A stretch of DNA of 59,563 bases, taken from Tritrichomonas foetus (lineage: Eukaryota > Parabasalia > Tritrichomonadida > Tritrichomonadidae). The position numbers were made by a program, and so were the translations under genes. Location of the stretch: contig MLAK01000818.1 of the NCBI GenBank assembly GCA_001839685.1, positions 1-59,563 of the forward strand, given 5' to 3'. Shown in pieces: positions 8,344-19,458 of this stretch (its first letter is position 1; every line of letters starts with the position of its first letter). The notes beneath the pieces were generated by a model. It did not search any database. It was not told the origin of the DNA and worked only from the letters and a program-made list of their open reading frames with translations.

Positions 8344-9546
8344 TCAACCAAATGTGAGGGATCGCTTACATGGGGCAACATGATATCTTGATTTGATGTT
8401 CGGAACAATCTGACATGCACCGGCAACATTTTTTCCACAGATTGACAAAGTTTTCGACGTTTGATAAGTCAATGCGGGTGTTTCATCAAATTTTGACAAA
8501 TCGTCTAAAGTCATTTCAGTTGCACCTTCTTCATCAGATGTAATTTGTGGAATTGACTGTACCTGTGCTATAATTTTTCTTCCTTGTGGCGACAAGCAAT
8601 CATCAAAAACATTATTTAGTAAAATTGAATCATCTTCCTGGAAAATTGGAAGTGAAATTAATTCATTCATTGAAATTCTTTTATCTGGTTCAACAACAAT
8701 CATCCTCTTGATAATATCAGCTATTTCTTGAGGAACACTACGCGATAAATGATAGGCAGCTTGTGAGATGCACTTTTTCAACTTTCCAATCGTATCACAT
8801 CGCCATGGGGATTGGCCGCTTATCATATGAGCAAAAAGGACACCAAGGGCCCAGATATCTGCTTTAAATGGATCATGTGGTGACTTGTTCAAAATTTCAG
8901 GTGATTCATATTGGATCGATCCCGCATATGAATCTGACAGATCTGTGGGCGAGTTCATCTTTACTGATATGCCAAAGTCAGCGAGTTTCACGCGACCGTA
9001 CTCATCGAGAAGAATATTGCCAAGTTTTAAGTCGTGATGTGCGATATTATTTTTATGGCATGTCGCCAAGGCCGAAACGACCTGCCGTGAAACGTATCTG
9101 AAGCGGTCATACGAGAGACCTTTGTTTTTGGAGACTTCGTTCTGTAAACTTCCGCCAGCGCAATATTCGAGAATCATATAAAAATGGTTGTTATCGTGAA
9201 AATGATCGTACAATCGAATGATGTGTGGATGACTGAGTAAAATTAAGGCTTTGATTTCGTTGTCAACGTTCTTCCATTCTTCTTCCGTGGATTCCGAATT
9301 TGGCATTTGGGTGACTTTCGCAACGAAAGGAAAATCAAATTTTGTCGAACTTATCAAATATACAGAAGAGAATCCACCTTTCCCGATCATTTTGTAAAAA
9401 GTATATCCATGTATAACGCATGGAAGCTCGGAAAGCATGGAAAATTTAAACGTAAAAAACGGTGGTGTAAAATGGTAAGATAAAATTTTCTTCAATTTGA
9501 TTTTGTTAGGCAAAAAAACGTTTTTTCTGAATGAATTTATGGACAT
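8344..9546 (-). CDS. serine/threonine protein kinase, HHD-type catalytic loop
   Basis: 400-residue kinase, complete. The glycine loop GKGGFSSV is at about 55-62, the ATP-anchoring Lys of FVAKV at 77, the helix-C Glu of NEIKAL at 97, the catalytic loop HHDLKLGN at 170-177, DFG at 190-192, and SPE replaces APE. The HRD arginine is His, so activation-loop phosphorylation may not be needed. Closest in style to CAMK/AMPK-like kinases, a group expanded in trichomonads. A 100-residue tail follows the kinase domain. The ATG at 9546 has TCACA about 17 bases upstream; a second Met at 9438, just before the kinase domain, is an alternative that would remove a basic, aromatic 36-residue leader. The substrate is unknown. 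Confidence 0.9.
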   Translation of the reverse strand: MSINSFRKNVFLPNKIKLKKILSYHFTPPFFTFKFSMLSELPCVIHGYTFYKMIGKGGFSSVYLISSTKFDFPFVAKVTQMPNSESTEEEWKNVDNEIKALILLSHPHIIRLYDHFHDNNHFYMILEYCAGGSLQNEVSKNKGLSYDRFRYVSRQVVSALATCHKNNIAHHDLKLGNILLDEYGRVKLADFGISVKMNSPTDLSDSYAGSIQYESPEILNKSPHDPFKADIWALGVLFAHMISGQSPWRCDTIGKLKKCISQAAYHLSRSVPQEIADIIKRMIVVEPDKRISMNELISLPIFQEDDSILLNNVFDDCLSPQGRKIIAQVQSIPQITSDEEGATEMTLDDLSKFDETPALTYQTSKTLSICGKNVAGACQIVPNIKSRYHVAPCKRSLTFG

Positions 9547-9908
9547 ATATAGTCAGAATTTTGTGAGGCAAGTTCTATTTATAAATAGCCATTTCCTGAA
9601 AGGATGAAAATGTTTTTCAAACATGCAATTTGTTCAGATCAAACCATATTTATATATGACAAAGCTGAGATAGTTTCGATCATTTGGGAAAATTGGTGTT
9701 GAAGAAAATGCCATTATTCTCTAAAATTTACAGATTTTCCTCATAAATAATTCGAATTCAAACGTTTATTTTACTGACGAATTTTTTGAATGACGAATTG
9801 ATCATTTTGAATAGAGTGTTAGAACTATCGTCTGTAATAAATTATTGAATTTTCTAAATTATTTGAAAAATTTCAAAGATAATTTAAAATATCTTTGTTC
9901 GTTATCGA
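9547..9908. other. divergent promoter region
   Basis: 362 bases between two head-to-head genes. On the minus strand TCACA (complement of 9562-9566) is a likely initiator for the kinase. On the plus strand a TCAAAG lies about 30 bases before the ATG at 9909. No longer shared element was seen. Confidence 0.4.
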
Positions 9909-12017
9909 ATGAGTGTCCCATCATACCTTCGTCCGATGCAAGACATCCCACATTTTAATCTTCCTCTTGACGACGATCAACAGAGCGGTTTGATGATGAA
10001 CTTTGCAGCTTCAACTTGCCCACATATCGAAACTGACGCACCAGTCCCAGATTCACCCACGACTTCCCTTCAAAACGCAGCCGGATATTTAATAAAGCTT
10101 AATCAACGAGGATATCCAGTTCTCCGGGGGATGAGTCCAGACCAAATTAAGAGATCATTTAATCGATCATTAAAACCTGTTTTATTGACAAAAGCAAGAG
10201 GATCCAAAGAAAATACATCATCATCTGCTATCAATGAGATGAGATACAATGATCCTCAACTAAAGTTTTTCTTGACTTCACATGCAACTGCGAAAGTGAG
10301 GAAAAAAATTTCTGAATTACCGTTTAAAGTAAGTGATGACAAACCAATTATTTTATCAAAACTTGAAGAAAAAATTGTTGAATTGGGTCATAGAATGATT
10401 CACATGAGATTATTTGATTACAAAAAAATGTCAAGAACGCAACTACAACAATCAACAGCCAAATTTGTTGAAGAGGCTCACAAAGTTGGAGATGAAATTA
10501 TTCGGTCATGTCTAAGAGAACATTTGCTTGATTTGAACAAATTATCGAGAGAATTTAAAGAAGAATTCAAGGAATTCTTTCCTGAGCCCAAAGTTGATAC
10601 AACTCCGAGAAAAGCTACAATACCACCATCTAAACTAAAATCCGATGAAATTTTTAATAAAGTGTTTGATATTACTCGCAAAGGTTGTTCCATACTCCCT
10701 TCGACCTATCGTCCAAAAGTAAAAGATTTGAGATATGACACACGTCCATCAACAGCTGTACAAATGAAAAAAAAGCTCAAAAATATTGCTTTGTCAATTG
10801 ACCATGTTTTAACTAGACCTGCAACAGCACCAGTGAAACTTGAGAATGATTCTAATTTACAATCACAAAAGCCGCCAAGAAAACCGCCAGAAGTTATTAC
10901 ATCTAATTTTCACCGAGCACCGAAACCAATTATTTCAAATAGATCTACACGCAAATCGAAATCAAGTAGGAAATCATCACGTGAAAAGAAAGAACTAGAA
11001 TTAAAAAAAGCACAAGAACAAGCAGATAAATTTTTTTGGGAAATTGGCGATCCTCTTGGAAGCGCACGATCAGGTGAATATGTCGATCAATTGAACACAA
11101 TTCGTTCATTGTCTAGTAACATTAACAGCAGTGATCTAATTATGCGAGACGATGAAAATTACCGACCCTTTAGCTTTACATCAAATGTGACTAATCCATC
11201 AACTCCTATTCTTTCGAACTCTAACAGTATGGATGACTTGATAACTGACGTAACTATTATGATTGATCCCGATACTAACAACAACAGTGAAAATGCAAAT
11301 CCAAACGAAAAAAATAAAAATGAAAATAAAAGTGTAAATAAAGCTGAGATTAATGATGAAGCCAACAATAATGGGCATAATCTTGACAATCTCCTAAATA
11401 AAGAAAGTATTCTTAGATCTAGTTTTAAAGATACTTCAGGAATGGCTGTAGACGAGAAGAATAATCCTTTATCTGGAAATTATGATGTATCGGATTCTAA
11501 ATCACAATTATTAAATTATTTACATGACCATGTTGATGACTTTGATGATGGTGATGTTAATAACAGCAAAATTTACCAACGGTTAGGAGCCATTTGGGAA
11601 GATTTAGGATTTAGCATCACCCAAAAATTGGATATGGTCGTAAAATATTCTAAAACTCTTGAAGATTCTAATAAATTGACTGAAGCAGTTGATGCTTGGG
11701 AAAATGCATATATGAATATTATGAATTATCAAACAGCTTATAAAGCTATGAAAATATTTTTAACTTCCGAATATTTGCTTTTGACACCTGAAAAAAATTC
11801 AAGTTTGTATTTGAGTTTATTACGTGATATTAAATCTGCAATTGATTGTGTTGAAACTTCAGCACAATATTTGAAATCAGCTCTTGGTGATGATCTTTTA
11901 ATGAAGCACAGAAAGATTAATGATCTGATTTCTATTCGAGAAATGAAACTTCAAAGACTATTTTCTGGAACAGGAATTGAAGTTGATGAAATTCTTGAAG
12001 GAGACGATTTCCTGTAA
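9909..12017 (+). CDS. hypothetical protein, low-complexity centre, helical ends
   Basis: 702-residue protein, not recognised. The N-terminal third (about 100-225) is helical and basic. A central disordered part (about 225-550) contains TRPATAP, a run of Ser/Arg/Lys (SRKSSREKKELELKKAQ, about 350-370) and Asn/Lys-rich stretches. The C-terminal ~150 residues form a separate helical region beginning KIYQRLGAIWEDLGFS and continuing through KLTEAVDAWENAYMNIMNY, which reads like a TPR-type or axonemal coiled-coil helical hairpin. A cytoskeletal or flagellar role would fit but is a guess. No enzyme motif, membrane segment or signal peptide is seen. The ATG at 9909 opens the frame, with no in-frame alternative upstream. 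Confidence 0.75.
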   Translation: MSVPSYLRPMQDIPHFNLPLDDDQQSGLMMNFAASTCPHIETDAPVPDSPTTSLQNAAGYLIKLNQRGYPVLRGMSPDQIKRSFNRSLKPVLLTKARGSKENTSSSAINEMRYNDPQLKFFLTSHATAKVRKKISELPFKVSDDKPIILSKLEEKIVELGHRMIHMRLFDYKKMSRTQLQQSTAKFVEEAHKVGDEIIRSCLREHLLDLNKLSREFKEEFKEFFPEPKVDTTPRKATIPPSKLKSDEIFNKVFDITRKGCSILPSTYRPKVKDLRYDTRPSTAVQMKKKLKNIALSIDHVLTRPATAPVKLENDSNLQSQKPPRKPPEVITSNFHRAPKPIISNRSTRKSKSSRKSSREKKELELKKAQEQADKFFWEIGDPLGSARSGEYVDQLNTIRSLSSNINSSDLIMRDDENYRPFSFTSNVTNPSTPILSNSNSMDDLITDVTIMIDPDTNNNSENANPNEKNKNENKSVNKAEINDEANNNGHNLDNLLNKESILRSSFKDTSGMAVDEKNNPLSGNYDVSDSKSQLLNYLHDHVDDFDDGDVNNSKIYQRLGAIWEDLGFSITQKLDMVVKYSKTLEDSNKLTEAVDAWENAYMNIMNYQTAYKAMKIFLTSEYLLLTPEKNSSLYLSLLRDIKSAIDCVETSAQYLKSALGDDLLMKHRKINDLISIREMKLQRLFSGTGIEVDEILEGDDFL

Positions 12018-12364
12018 ATAGGTTATCAATTATTCACGAATATTCTTTATGTTTGTAATTTTAGAAAAATAAAATGTCGTTTTGTTCAACATTTTTTTAT
12101 ATTTATCAACAATTTCAGAGTGATTCAATAATGTTTATGTGGCCAATAGTTCGCGTAGTTTATGAAATTCATGAGCCAATTGACAAGATAATTCTTTTTT
12201 TCGCGTAAAATTCATTAAAACCAAAAATAGAAATACAGAATAAAGAAAAAATCATGTATAAAACAAACTTTATTTTATAGAATATCTAATAACAAACCAA
12301 AACTACAGGATAGATAGATAAATAATTAGTTATGGTAATACAATATCATTTTTTCCCAAAAAAT
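12018..12364. other. AT-rich convergent gap
   Basis: 3' flanks of the two converging genes. It holds AATAAA-like sequences after both stops, but no gene or repeat was recognised. Confidence 0.5.
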
Positions 12365-13594
12365 TTAGACATTTCTATTCCTACACATTATGTCCAAATT
12401 TGTAATTATGCTTGGTGAAGTTTGAAGCTGTCCAAGAAATGAAGTTGAATCGTATTTACATCCGATCGATTCACAAATTGAAGTAACTTCAGGCAAACAA
12501 TGTTTTTTGGATTCACTTTGGATTTCTGGAATTCTTTGATTATCGCATACTACTTCATTTCTCAAACATTTCGAATTCAATAAATCATCATTTCTCACAA
12601 TTTTTGGACAATTTTCAAAAGTTTGCGTATCTACACAAGATTGAGGCATTGACTTCATTTTATGATTGATGAAAACTGGTTGTTTCATTCTTGGTTCATT
12701 CAATAAATTTACAAAAACGTGATTTAATTGTGGTATAAGTGGCTGAATATTGGTGTGATTATTAAATTGAGTATTTGAATGATTATATGAATAATTATTA
12801 ATTGGACAATTCACCTGACAGAGAGCTCTACAATTTGTGTGACAATTAATTAGATTTGTTTGTCGATTCAATTGTTCAATAAATGGTTCATAATTAGGAC
12901 TACTGTGTAAGCTAGAAGACTCAATTTCCAATTGTTTATTAGGATTAGAAATCAAATTTTGATGTGAAGTTTTAGGAATGTTCTGAGAGTGATGAATATG
13001 AAAATTATTTATTGTTTGAAGACCATTCATATTGTTAATTCCACTTAAGTTGTTCAAGCTGTATGCATTAAAGAAATTGGGAATATTTTTTGTATCAGCA
13101 AAATTCGATATGGATTGATAACTTGGAATATTGTTTAAATTTGTATTACTATCAATACTATTTGTAGCATTAGCTAAACTATTAACATCACTTGTATTAT
13201 TGATTTGTTGAAAGTTTGAAATGTGGTTGAACATATCATTTGAATTGGTTGTTGACTTTCCTTGATTTCTCCTTTTGAAGTGGACAGTGTACCACCTATT
13301 CTTCAAGTTGTTAGCACTTCGTCCACAAAAGAAATGCGTAAGCCGAGACCAATGCGTTCCAATTTCCTTCACTTTCTCGATAAGCAGTCGGTCCTCTTCA
13401 TCTGTCCATTTACTGTTGACAATTCCATCACGCAGATAATTCATGTATCTATCACGGCATTGTCTCGATGTTTTTCCTGGCATTCGTCTTGCGATCGCTT
13501 TCCATTTGCGTGGGCCGGTTTCCCCGATGAGAAGAAGCAGCTTCTGGTCTTCTGCACGCGTGAATTTATTCCGATGGTCGTAGGATTCAGTCAT
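12365..13594 (-). CDS. R2R3 Myb-like DNA-binding protein
   Basis: 409 residues. Two Myb repeats occupy about residues 9-60 and 62-110. The first has W30 in GPRKWKAIARRM followed by TSRQCRDRYMNYL; the second has SKWTDEEDRLLIEKVKEIG, then HWSRLTHFF and NNLKNRWY. The Trp/Phe spacing and the SxxQCRxRY recognition helix fit c-Myb-type binding to YAAC sites. Trichomonads have a large Myb family, and studied Trichomonas vaginalis members regulate individual genes. The remaining ~300 residues are Asn/Ser-rich and disordered, with several Cys (NCHTNCRALCQVNC). The protein is probably nuclear. The ATG at 13594 directly precedes the domain. Target genes cannot be read from this window. Confidence 0.9.
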   Translation of the reverse strand: MTESYDHRNKFTRAEDQKLLLLIGETGPRKWKAIARRMPGKTSRQCRDRYMNYLRDGIVNSKWTDEEDRLLIEKVKEIGTHWSRLTHFFCGRSANNLKNRWYTVHFKRRNQGKSTTNSNDMFNHISNFQQINNTSDVNSLANATNSIDSNTNLNNIPSYQSISNFADTKNIPNFFNAYSLNNLSGINNMNGLQTINNFHIHHSQNIPKTSHQNLISNPNKQLEIESSSLHSSPNYEPFIEQLNRQTNLINCHTNCRALCQVNCPINNYSYNHSNTQFNNHTNIQPLIPQLNHVFVNLLNEPRMKQPVFINHKMKSMPQSCVDTQTFENCPKIVRNDDLLNSKCLRNEVVCDNQRIPEIQSESKKHCLPEVTSICESIGCKYDSTSFLGQLQTSPSIITNLDIMCRNRNV

Positions 13595-16500
13595 AATGTC
13601 CGCGAAATAATGCGCTCTCCTTGGGAATCTTTGAAAAAATGAAGCTGATTAATTGAAAGAGATTTTTTTTGATTTCTTTTGAAAAGTTTTAATTTTTCAA
13701 ATTTAGTCCTCCCAAAGAAATTATTTTAAAAGTGTTTCAAAGTTCAACACAAAAAGGGTTTCCAATTAGATAAATTTCAGAAATTGTTATCTGAAAAATG
13801 ATTCAATTATGAAATCTCAAAATGAATTTTTCAATAAAATAAAAGAAAAGAAAATTGGTAAATATTTCTGATGACGAAAAAAATTGAATGACGTAGGGAA
13901 AAAATCGAAATTGAGGGAAATAGAAATTATTTGAAAGCAAATCAAGAAAAGTATACTGAAACATTCTAATGAAAACAGAAAAATTATCTAAAAATTCAGA
14001 GCATGATTGGAATCATCAAAATTATGAAATTTATCATGCCAAAGAAAGAAAGTCGAAAGTTCCAATAGTTAATCAAAACACATGTCAGAATGGAAATCGG
14101 AAATATAAATATATTCAGAGTGGACACTCATTCACTTATCTCAGTGAAATAAAATCGATAATTTTTTGTAATAAAAAAACTTTTCAATATCTAAAAATTT
14201 CAGAAAAGTTTTTTTTTATCCTTTTCAATAATTGTCGATGCATTGAAATTTCTCCAAATTTTTCTTCTCAAAATTGTTTTGAAACAAGCTTTTTGAAAAG
14301 TTTTGCAATTCTTAATTTGCATGTAAAGTGTTTTGGTTGAGAATTTGTAATCGGGACTAAATTGCTCTCAAGTTTTTTGTAATATGCCAAAAAAGACAGA
14401 AAAAAAGTTCTTTATATTCCTTTGACAGCTGCTTTTGTTCGATTCATAACTTTTTCAATATAAAATTGTTATCTTTGAATGTGAATAATTACAACCATTT
14501 ACTGTATGATCCTGAAAGTTGGTGTTCTGTGTTCTACAGACAGATATTGATAGATAATTCATTTGTCATCTATATAATGAACTTACTTTGTGAATTGAAA
14601 ATCCTTCAAATTTGGAAGAATTTCATATGGTTGAGAATAGATTCATTATTAAAATCCAATCAATGACGATTCACCATGATCGAAGAGAAAACATCTGGGC
14701 CAATTTTCTTCATAAATATTGAGGATGTTTAATGTTAATAGTATATCAAAAATATTGATAATATGGATCAATATTAGTATTAGAATATGATGAAATCCTT
14801 TTGATCATCATTTGCTGAGTGAATCATCCCAATTAGAAAAGAATTAGATTCAACAATATTAAAAAGTCGCTTTTAATCGGAAATAATATTATTATATATG
14901 TAGGAAATATCTATTCACTTATTCTAATTCGATAATGGAAAGAATTTAGTGAAAAAAATAAAAATTCACCTATTTTCTATTAGATATGAAAATATCCTCA
15001 TAAATATAATTACCATGAAAAGATTCATCGATCTTACAGCGATTTTTTACCAATATCCGAAATTAAATATTGTTTTCGAAGGGAGGTTGACATTGTTTGA
15101 AAAAATTTTGTTCATAACTTTCTAATATTTAACTAATGATGATTTTCATTAACCAAACAAGAAAATCTTTATTGCTTTGTTACTTTACATGTGGTTGACA
15201 GAATTTTGAGTTTCTTCATAAATTTTCTTTTCTATAAATTTTATTTCAATTAATTATTCAATTGAAATCTATTGATTCTGGAAAAGATTTTAGAAAATGA
15301 GATTTCGAGTTCTCAAAAAGTATAAAATCTTATTGCTCTGAAATATTTAACTGCATCGTTTAACTAATTCTCAGAAAATTCAGAAAAAATAATCTCTTTT
15401 CAAAAAAAATAAAAGATTGAGCGAGTACCCTTTCTGAATCAATTTTAATTTTATTTTGTCCTTTTTTTCGATTCACATCGATAATAGACATTTTTTCCCA
15501 AAATTATAGAACTCAATTTTTTTCAGAGAAAGAATAAAATCAAAAAATCGCTATTCTGGACTTTTGTTATCAAAAAGCGAAATCAAAATCTTAGATTTTC
15601 ATTTCAATAATTCTTACATTTTATGTTGGCGGATATAAATTCACGGTATTCGAATTATATCAGTGGGAATTAATTTTGAGTGATCTGATCGTTTCTAGCA
15701 ATAAAATAAAAAAATACCCAATTTTTCATAATATAGGTAAGATATGCTTAAAAATGCCAAATTTTATACCAAATTATGATTTGGAATTCTTTCTAAATTA
15801 ATAACTCTGTTGTTTCTGGAAAAAAATCAACCTAAATAAAATAATATCATTGTTTCCCATATATTTGTCTTTATCATTTGTTCATATTATTATGAACCTT
15901 TTATAGATTCTAGAATTGGAAATAAATTAGAATAACAGCAATTAAAGACAAAATCAATAATTTTATATTTTTCATAATTAGGACATAATTAATATATTAA
16001 AAATAATATATAGTAGTATTTGAAATTAAAACGACCGAAATTTCCCGGATTAAACCCATAAAAAAACTAATTATATCTTAATATGAGGTTATATGAATGT
16101 TCCGTTGTGTTATCCAATTTTTTATTACTATTTCATTACTCTCAATCAAGTCCTAGCTCTTCTGAAAGAAGAAAAATAAAAGAAATCGATATTTAAGGTC
16201 GGAGATCGATTTTTGATTAATTCTGATCATTATTACAAATTCGCAAATTGAATTACTCTACTTTAGGAATATCTTGAACTATCAAGCATTTGGAAAGTGA
16301 GATCTACTCATTGAAGTCAAAATTTTCATTCGCAATCATAAAAAAGACACAAATCCCAGTTCCCACTTCAGAAAAGGAACTAGGAATAAAGTAACACAAT
16401 TTTATTCTATGTTGAAAATTCAAGAAATTTCAATACCAGCATCAAAAGTGATCTTTATGACAGTCCAGTAGAAATTTATGACAAATAAAATGTTTCTTTC

Positions 16501-17614
16501 AAAATGAACCTATTCGTTAGATATGAATTCGTAGATACTGGGATTGATCTTCATTGGAAAACATCATGCTTTGTAAAAACTATTTCTTTACGTCTCCATC
16601 TATCAATAAAAAAAGTTAATAAGTGATATATTTTCACTAATATAATAATTCGAAAATAAATCTAAAATCACATTCACGCAGATTCTAAATTTAAACTCTA
16701 TAAAGAAGGATTCATTTTTCTCCGCTATTTCATGAAGGAATAAAGAAAAAAACAACGCGAATAAAGTTCAGAATTTGATGAAAGGAAAACATATTGATTG
16801 GATTTAAAATGAAATTAGTTTTGAAATGTGTTTGGGCATTATGACCGTATTACCATTCAAAAATAATTAGGATATCTAGTGTATGATGACTGATTTCATA
16901 AACTATCTCAATATCATAAAAAATCTACAAAATATGGTGATTTCAATTTTGTTATGTAAAAAATGCAAATTCCGAGCATGTTGGAAAACCTATTTCATAT
17001 TTTTGAATGAGTTCCTATTTCGAGCAATTTTGCTATTTACGAAGGTTTCCTTCATTTGTTTGCTGATATTTCTGTTTGTTTTAACATATCTCGAAGTGAT
17101 CAAAAACTAAAAATGAACAACCAGAACTTGTTATCTTAAAAGAAAGAATGTCAAATCATTCGTTAAAAGAGTATTTTCATCATTCAACACTATTTTTCAT
17201 TTTCAAAATAATACACATATTCTTCTTTTTATGTTGAACAAGAGATTATAGATATTTTTTTGATTCAAAAAGAGATTTGTATATATCATGATGAGAAAGA
17301 TGCTGTAGTTAATAATATAAATTTTTTCTCGCCTATTCAAAGTGTCTCCTCTTTTTTTTTCTTCGTGAAATTTCAAAACACAATTATCAAGAACACATGA
17401 AAAAAATATAATGATTCATTGCTCTTTCCTAAATATCGATGAAAAAAGAAAAGATAACTCATATTATACCTAAGAAAGACTCATTCAAAAAAATAATTGA
17501 TATTCGTCAAAGGCAAAAATCGCCCAAATCATTCGAGAAGATGATATAAATTCGAAAAATGATATTTAATTCTTTATGGTTTTGGAATTAGAGAAAAGCA
17601 ATGAAAAATGCAGG
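13595..17614. other. 4-kb gene-poor AT-rich desert
   Basis: Only short frames occur here (for example 13969-14340 and 16883-17110) with compositions expected from random AT-rich DNA. No RNA gene or intact mobile element was recognised, and no tandem repeat. It may hold heavily decayed sequence, since its right end passes into recognisable ankyrin relics. Confidence 0.5.
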
Positions 17615-18210
17615 TATATCGGACACCATTTTTTGGAGCATGTAACAATGAGCATACTAAAACGATTTAGCTTTTATTAAAACATCCAAATATCAATCTT
17701 AAATCAAAAAAATTATCTTTTGACTCAAAGTTTTTACCAAAATGATAAATTCTTTATATGTGGAATTCATGAATCAGAATTTGACATAATTAAATCTACA
17801 TTCAAAAGTTTACTTTGATTTTGTAAACCTTTATTATAATGTCAATATTTTTTTTTAAAAAAATTTCCTTTTTGCTGATTCCAAAATTCTTCAAATACTG
17901 AGAGCTCAGAGTCACTCTGGAGGGAAACCTTTACTTAATTCGAATAAAGGTATTGGCTGTGTTATATCAATATTAATTCAATACGATGTTGAAAACGCTC
18001 CCAGTCCACATAATAAAAAATAATACATTTTTTGGGATTATCTGGTCGAATTGTTCCAAGTGAACTATTTAACACTTTTTATTGATTAATTTCTAGCTAA
18101 AATAAAAATGGAGTAAATTCACTCATTTTTGAAGAATGTTTCAACTTTTTCATTTCGAATATTTGTTAACCAATATTGATGTTAACTCATGCAGACGTAA
18201 CTTTTTCTGA
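17615..18210 (+). pseudogene. ankyrin-repeat gene relic
   Basis: The translation from 17623 reads as an ankyrin repeat (TPFFGACNNEHTKTI, stop, LLLKHPNINLKSK) with an in-frame TAG at 17668-17670. Further remnants follow in shifting frames: GIHESEFDIIKS near 17762, a weaker LLNSNKGIGCVISILIQYD near 17940, and EYLLTNIDVNSCRR near 18160-18200, which ends with the DVN signature of a repeat. The first unit is followed by an AT-rich insert placed just like those in the array at 7.1-8.2 kb. Multiple stops and frame changes show it is not functional as it stands. It ends about 25 bases before the next gene. Confidence 0.65.
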
Positions 18211-18235
18211 AAAGTGAATCACCATTTTTGTTTTA

Positions 18236-19207
18236 ATGTCGAGATTTGGCGAATACACGCATGAAATTGAAGCAGGCATTCAATGTGTCAAACCCGCAAT
18301 CGAACTTTCGCTTGTTGCTCAACAAAAACTCCAAGCCAGTCAAATCGAAAAAAAATCTGACGGAACAGTTGTTTCAATTTGCGATTTTGCTGTCCAAACG
18401 CTAATAATGAAAGGAATTCACGAGCATTTTCCAGGCGACATCATTCTTGGTGAAGAGGATGTCAGCCATGGCGATCAATTTTTCATCGATTCAGTTAAAT
18501 CAATCCTCCCCGGAAACATCGATCCTGTTTCAGAATGCAAGGATTGCATTTCCAGTATTACGGACGACATGCATCGCGTGTGGGTGATCGACCCCATCGA
18601 TGGAACATATGGATTCATTATCAACAAAAACTATGCAATTGCCATGGCTCTTCTCATTGACTTGAAAGTTGTTGCTTCCATTGTTGCCTGGCCACGCCAC
18701 CAACCTGAATCATCAGGGATTCCAGTAAACGGTCCCCTCATTTTTGTTTCTGCTCTTGGGCATGGAAGTTATGCTGTAGATATGCAGGATAATTACTATC
18801 CGATTAATAAAAACCCAAGTCCAAGAAATAGACTCGTTCATTCTGAACAAGCCAAAGGAAAGCATTTAGAACTAACCCAATATATTCTCAAGAAGCTGGA
18901 TATTCCAGAAAGCATGGCAATGGTGTCAATGACAAAAGGATTCACTATTGCTACTGGACAGAATTGTGTCTATGTCCGCCTTAGAGAAGTTGATGATGAG
19001 CATGTTTGGGACATCGCACCATTTGAAATGCTTGTGCGTGAAGCTGGCGGTTTTGCAACAACACCAGATGGAAAACAAATGGTTTATACCAAAGAAGGAA
19101 GAGTTGCAAACACTAAGGATGGAATTTTGTTTTCATGCCGCGATGAAAAATTCCATCAAGATGTTTTGAATGCGTTCAAAGAAGCCCATCAAAAGTTTTA
19201 TTCATGA
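18236..19207 (+). CDS. 3'(2'),5'-bisphosphate nucleotidase family
   Basis: 323 residues of the inositol-monophosphatase superfamily. Metal ligands are visible: Asp50 in VSICDFAVQ, GEED at about 72-75, DPIDGT at 119-124, and WDIAPFEMLVREAGG near 258-272. The KSDGT plus SICDFAVQ arrangement and the ~320-residue length fit the HAL2/MET22/SAL1 branch, which hydrolyses 3'-phosphoadenosine 5'-phosphate to AMP and keeps sulfation and RNA-processing enzymes free of this inhibitor. These enzymes are Mg-dependent and sensitive to Li and Na. Probably cytosolic: no signal peptide or membrane segment. An inositol polyphosphate phosphatase role cannot be excluded from sequence alone. The ATG at 18236 opens the frame shortly after a TCACC. 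Confidence 0.88.
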   Translation: MSRFGEYTHEIEAGIQCVKPAIELSLVAQQKLQASQIEKKSDGTVVSICDFAVQTLIMKGIHEHFPGDIILGEEDVSHGDQFFIDSVKSILPGNIDPVSECKDCISSITDDMHRVWVIDPIDGTYGFIINKNYAIAMALLIDLKVVASIVAWPRHQPESSGIPVNGPLIFVSALGHGSYAVDMQDNYYPINKNPSPRNRLVHSEQAKGKHLELTQYILKKLDIPESMAMVSMTKGFTIATGQNCVYVRLREVDDEHVWDIAPFEMLVREAGGFATTPDGKQMVYTKEGRVANTKDGILFSCRDEKFHQDVLNAFKEAHQKFYS

Positions 19208-19294
19208 ATTTTCATTTTTCTGATTAATAAACATATGTAAAAATTTCATAATACCTCTCTTTATGTTTCTCTATTATGAATTTAATTCTTATAG

Positions 19295-19427
19295 AAATAA
19301 TAAAGAATCAAGGAAATAATAAAGAATCAAGGAAATAATAAAGAATCAAGGAAATAATAAAGAATCAAGGAAATAATAAAGAATCAAGGAAACAATAAAG
19401 AATCAAGGAAATAATAAAGAATCAAGG
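19295..19427. repeat. 19-bp tandem repeat, 7 copies
   Basis: Seven head-to-tail copies of a 19-base unit (AAATAATAAAGAATCAAGG), nearly identical; the sixth has one T-to-C change. It lies between the 3' ends of two convergent genes, so it is transcribed at most as 3' flank. There are no spacers, which rules out a CRISPR array. Confidence 0.95.
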
Positions 19428-19458
19428 AAGATTATTAAAAGGAGTGTTTATGAAATGT

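Noticed and set aside
13969..14340. 123-codon plus-strand ORF
   Set aside because: ATG present, but composition is that of random AT-rich DNA, with no domain, conserved motif or convincing promoter.
14430..15480. tRNA-like T-loop strings (TTCGATTC)
   Set aside because: No matching acceptor, D or anticodon arms could be paired around them.
16883..17110. 75-codon hydrophobic ORF
   Set aside because: Phe/Ile/Leu-rich translation expected by chance from T-rich DNA; no signal beyond that.
19295..19427. CRISPR-like array
   Set aside because: The 19-bp units are directly adjacent without spacers, and the organism is eukaryotic.
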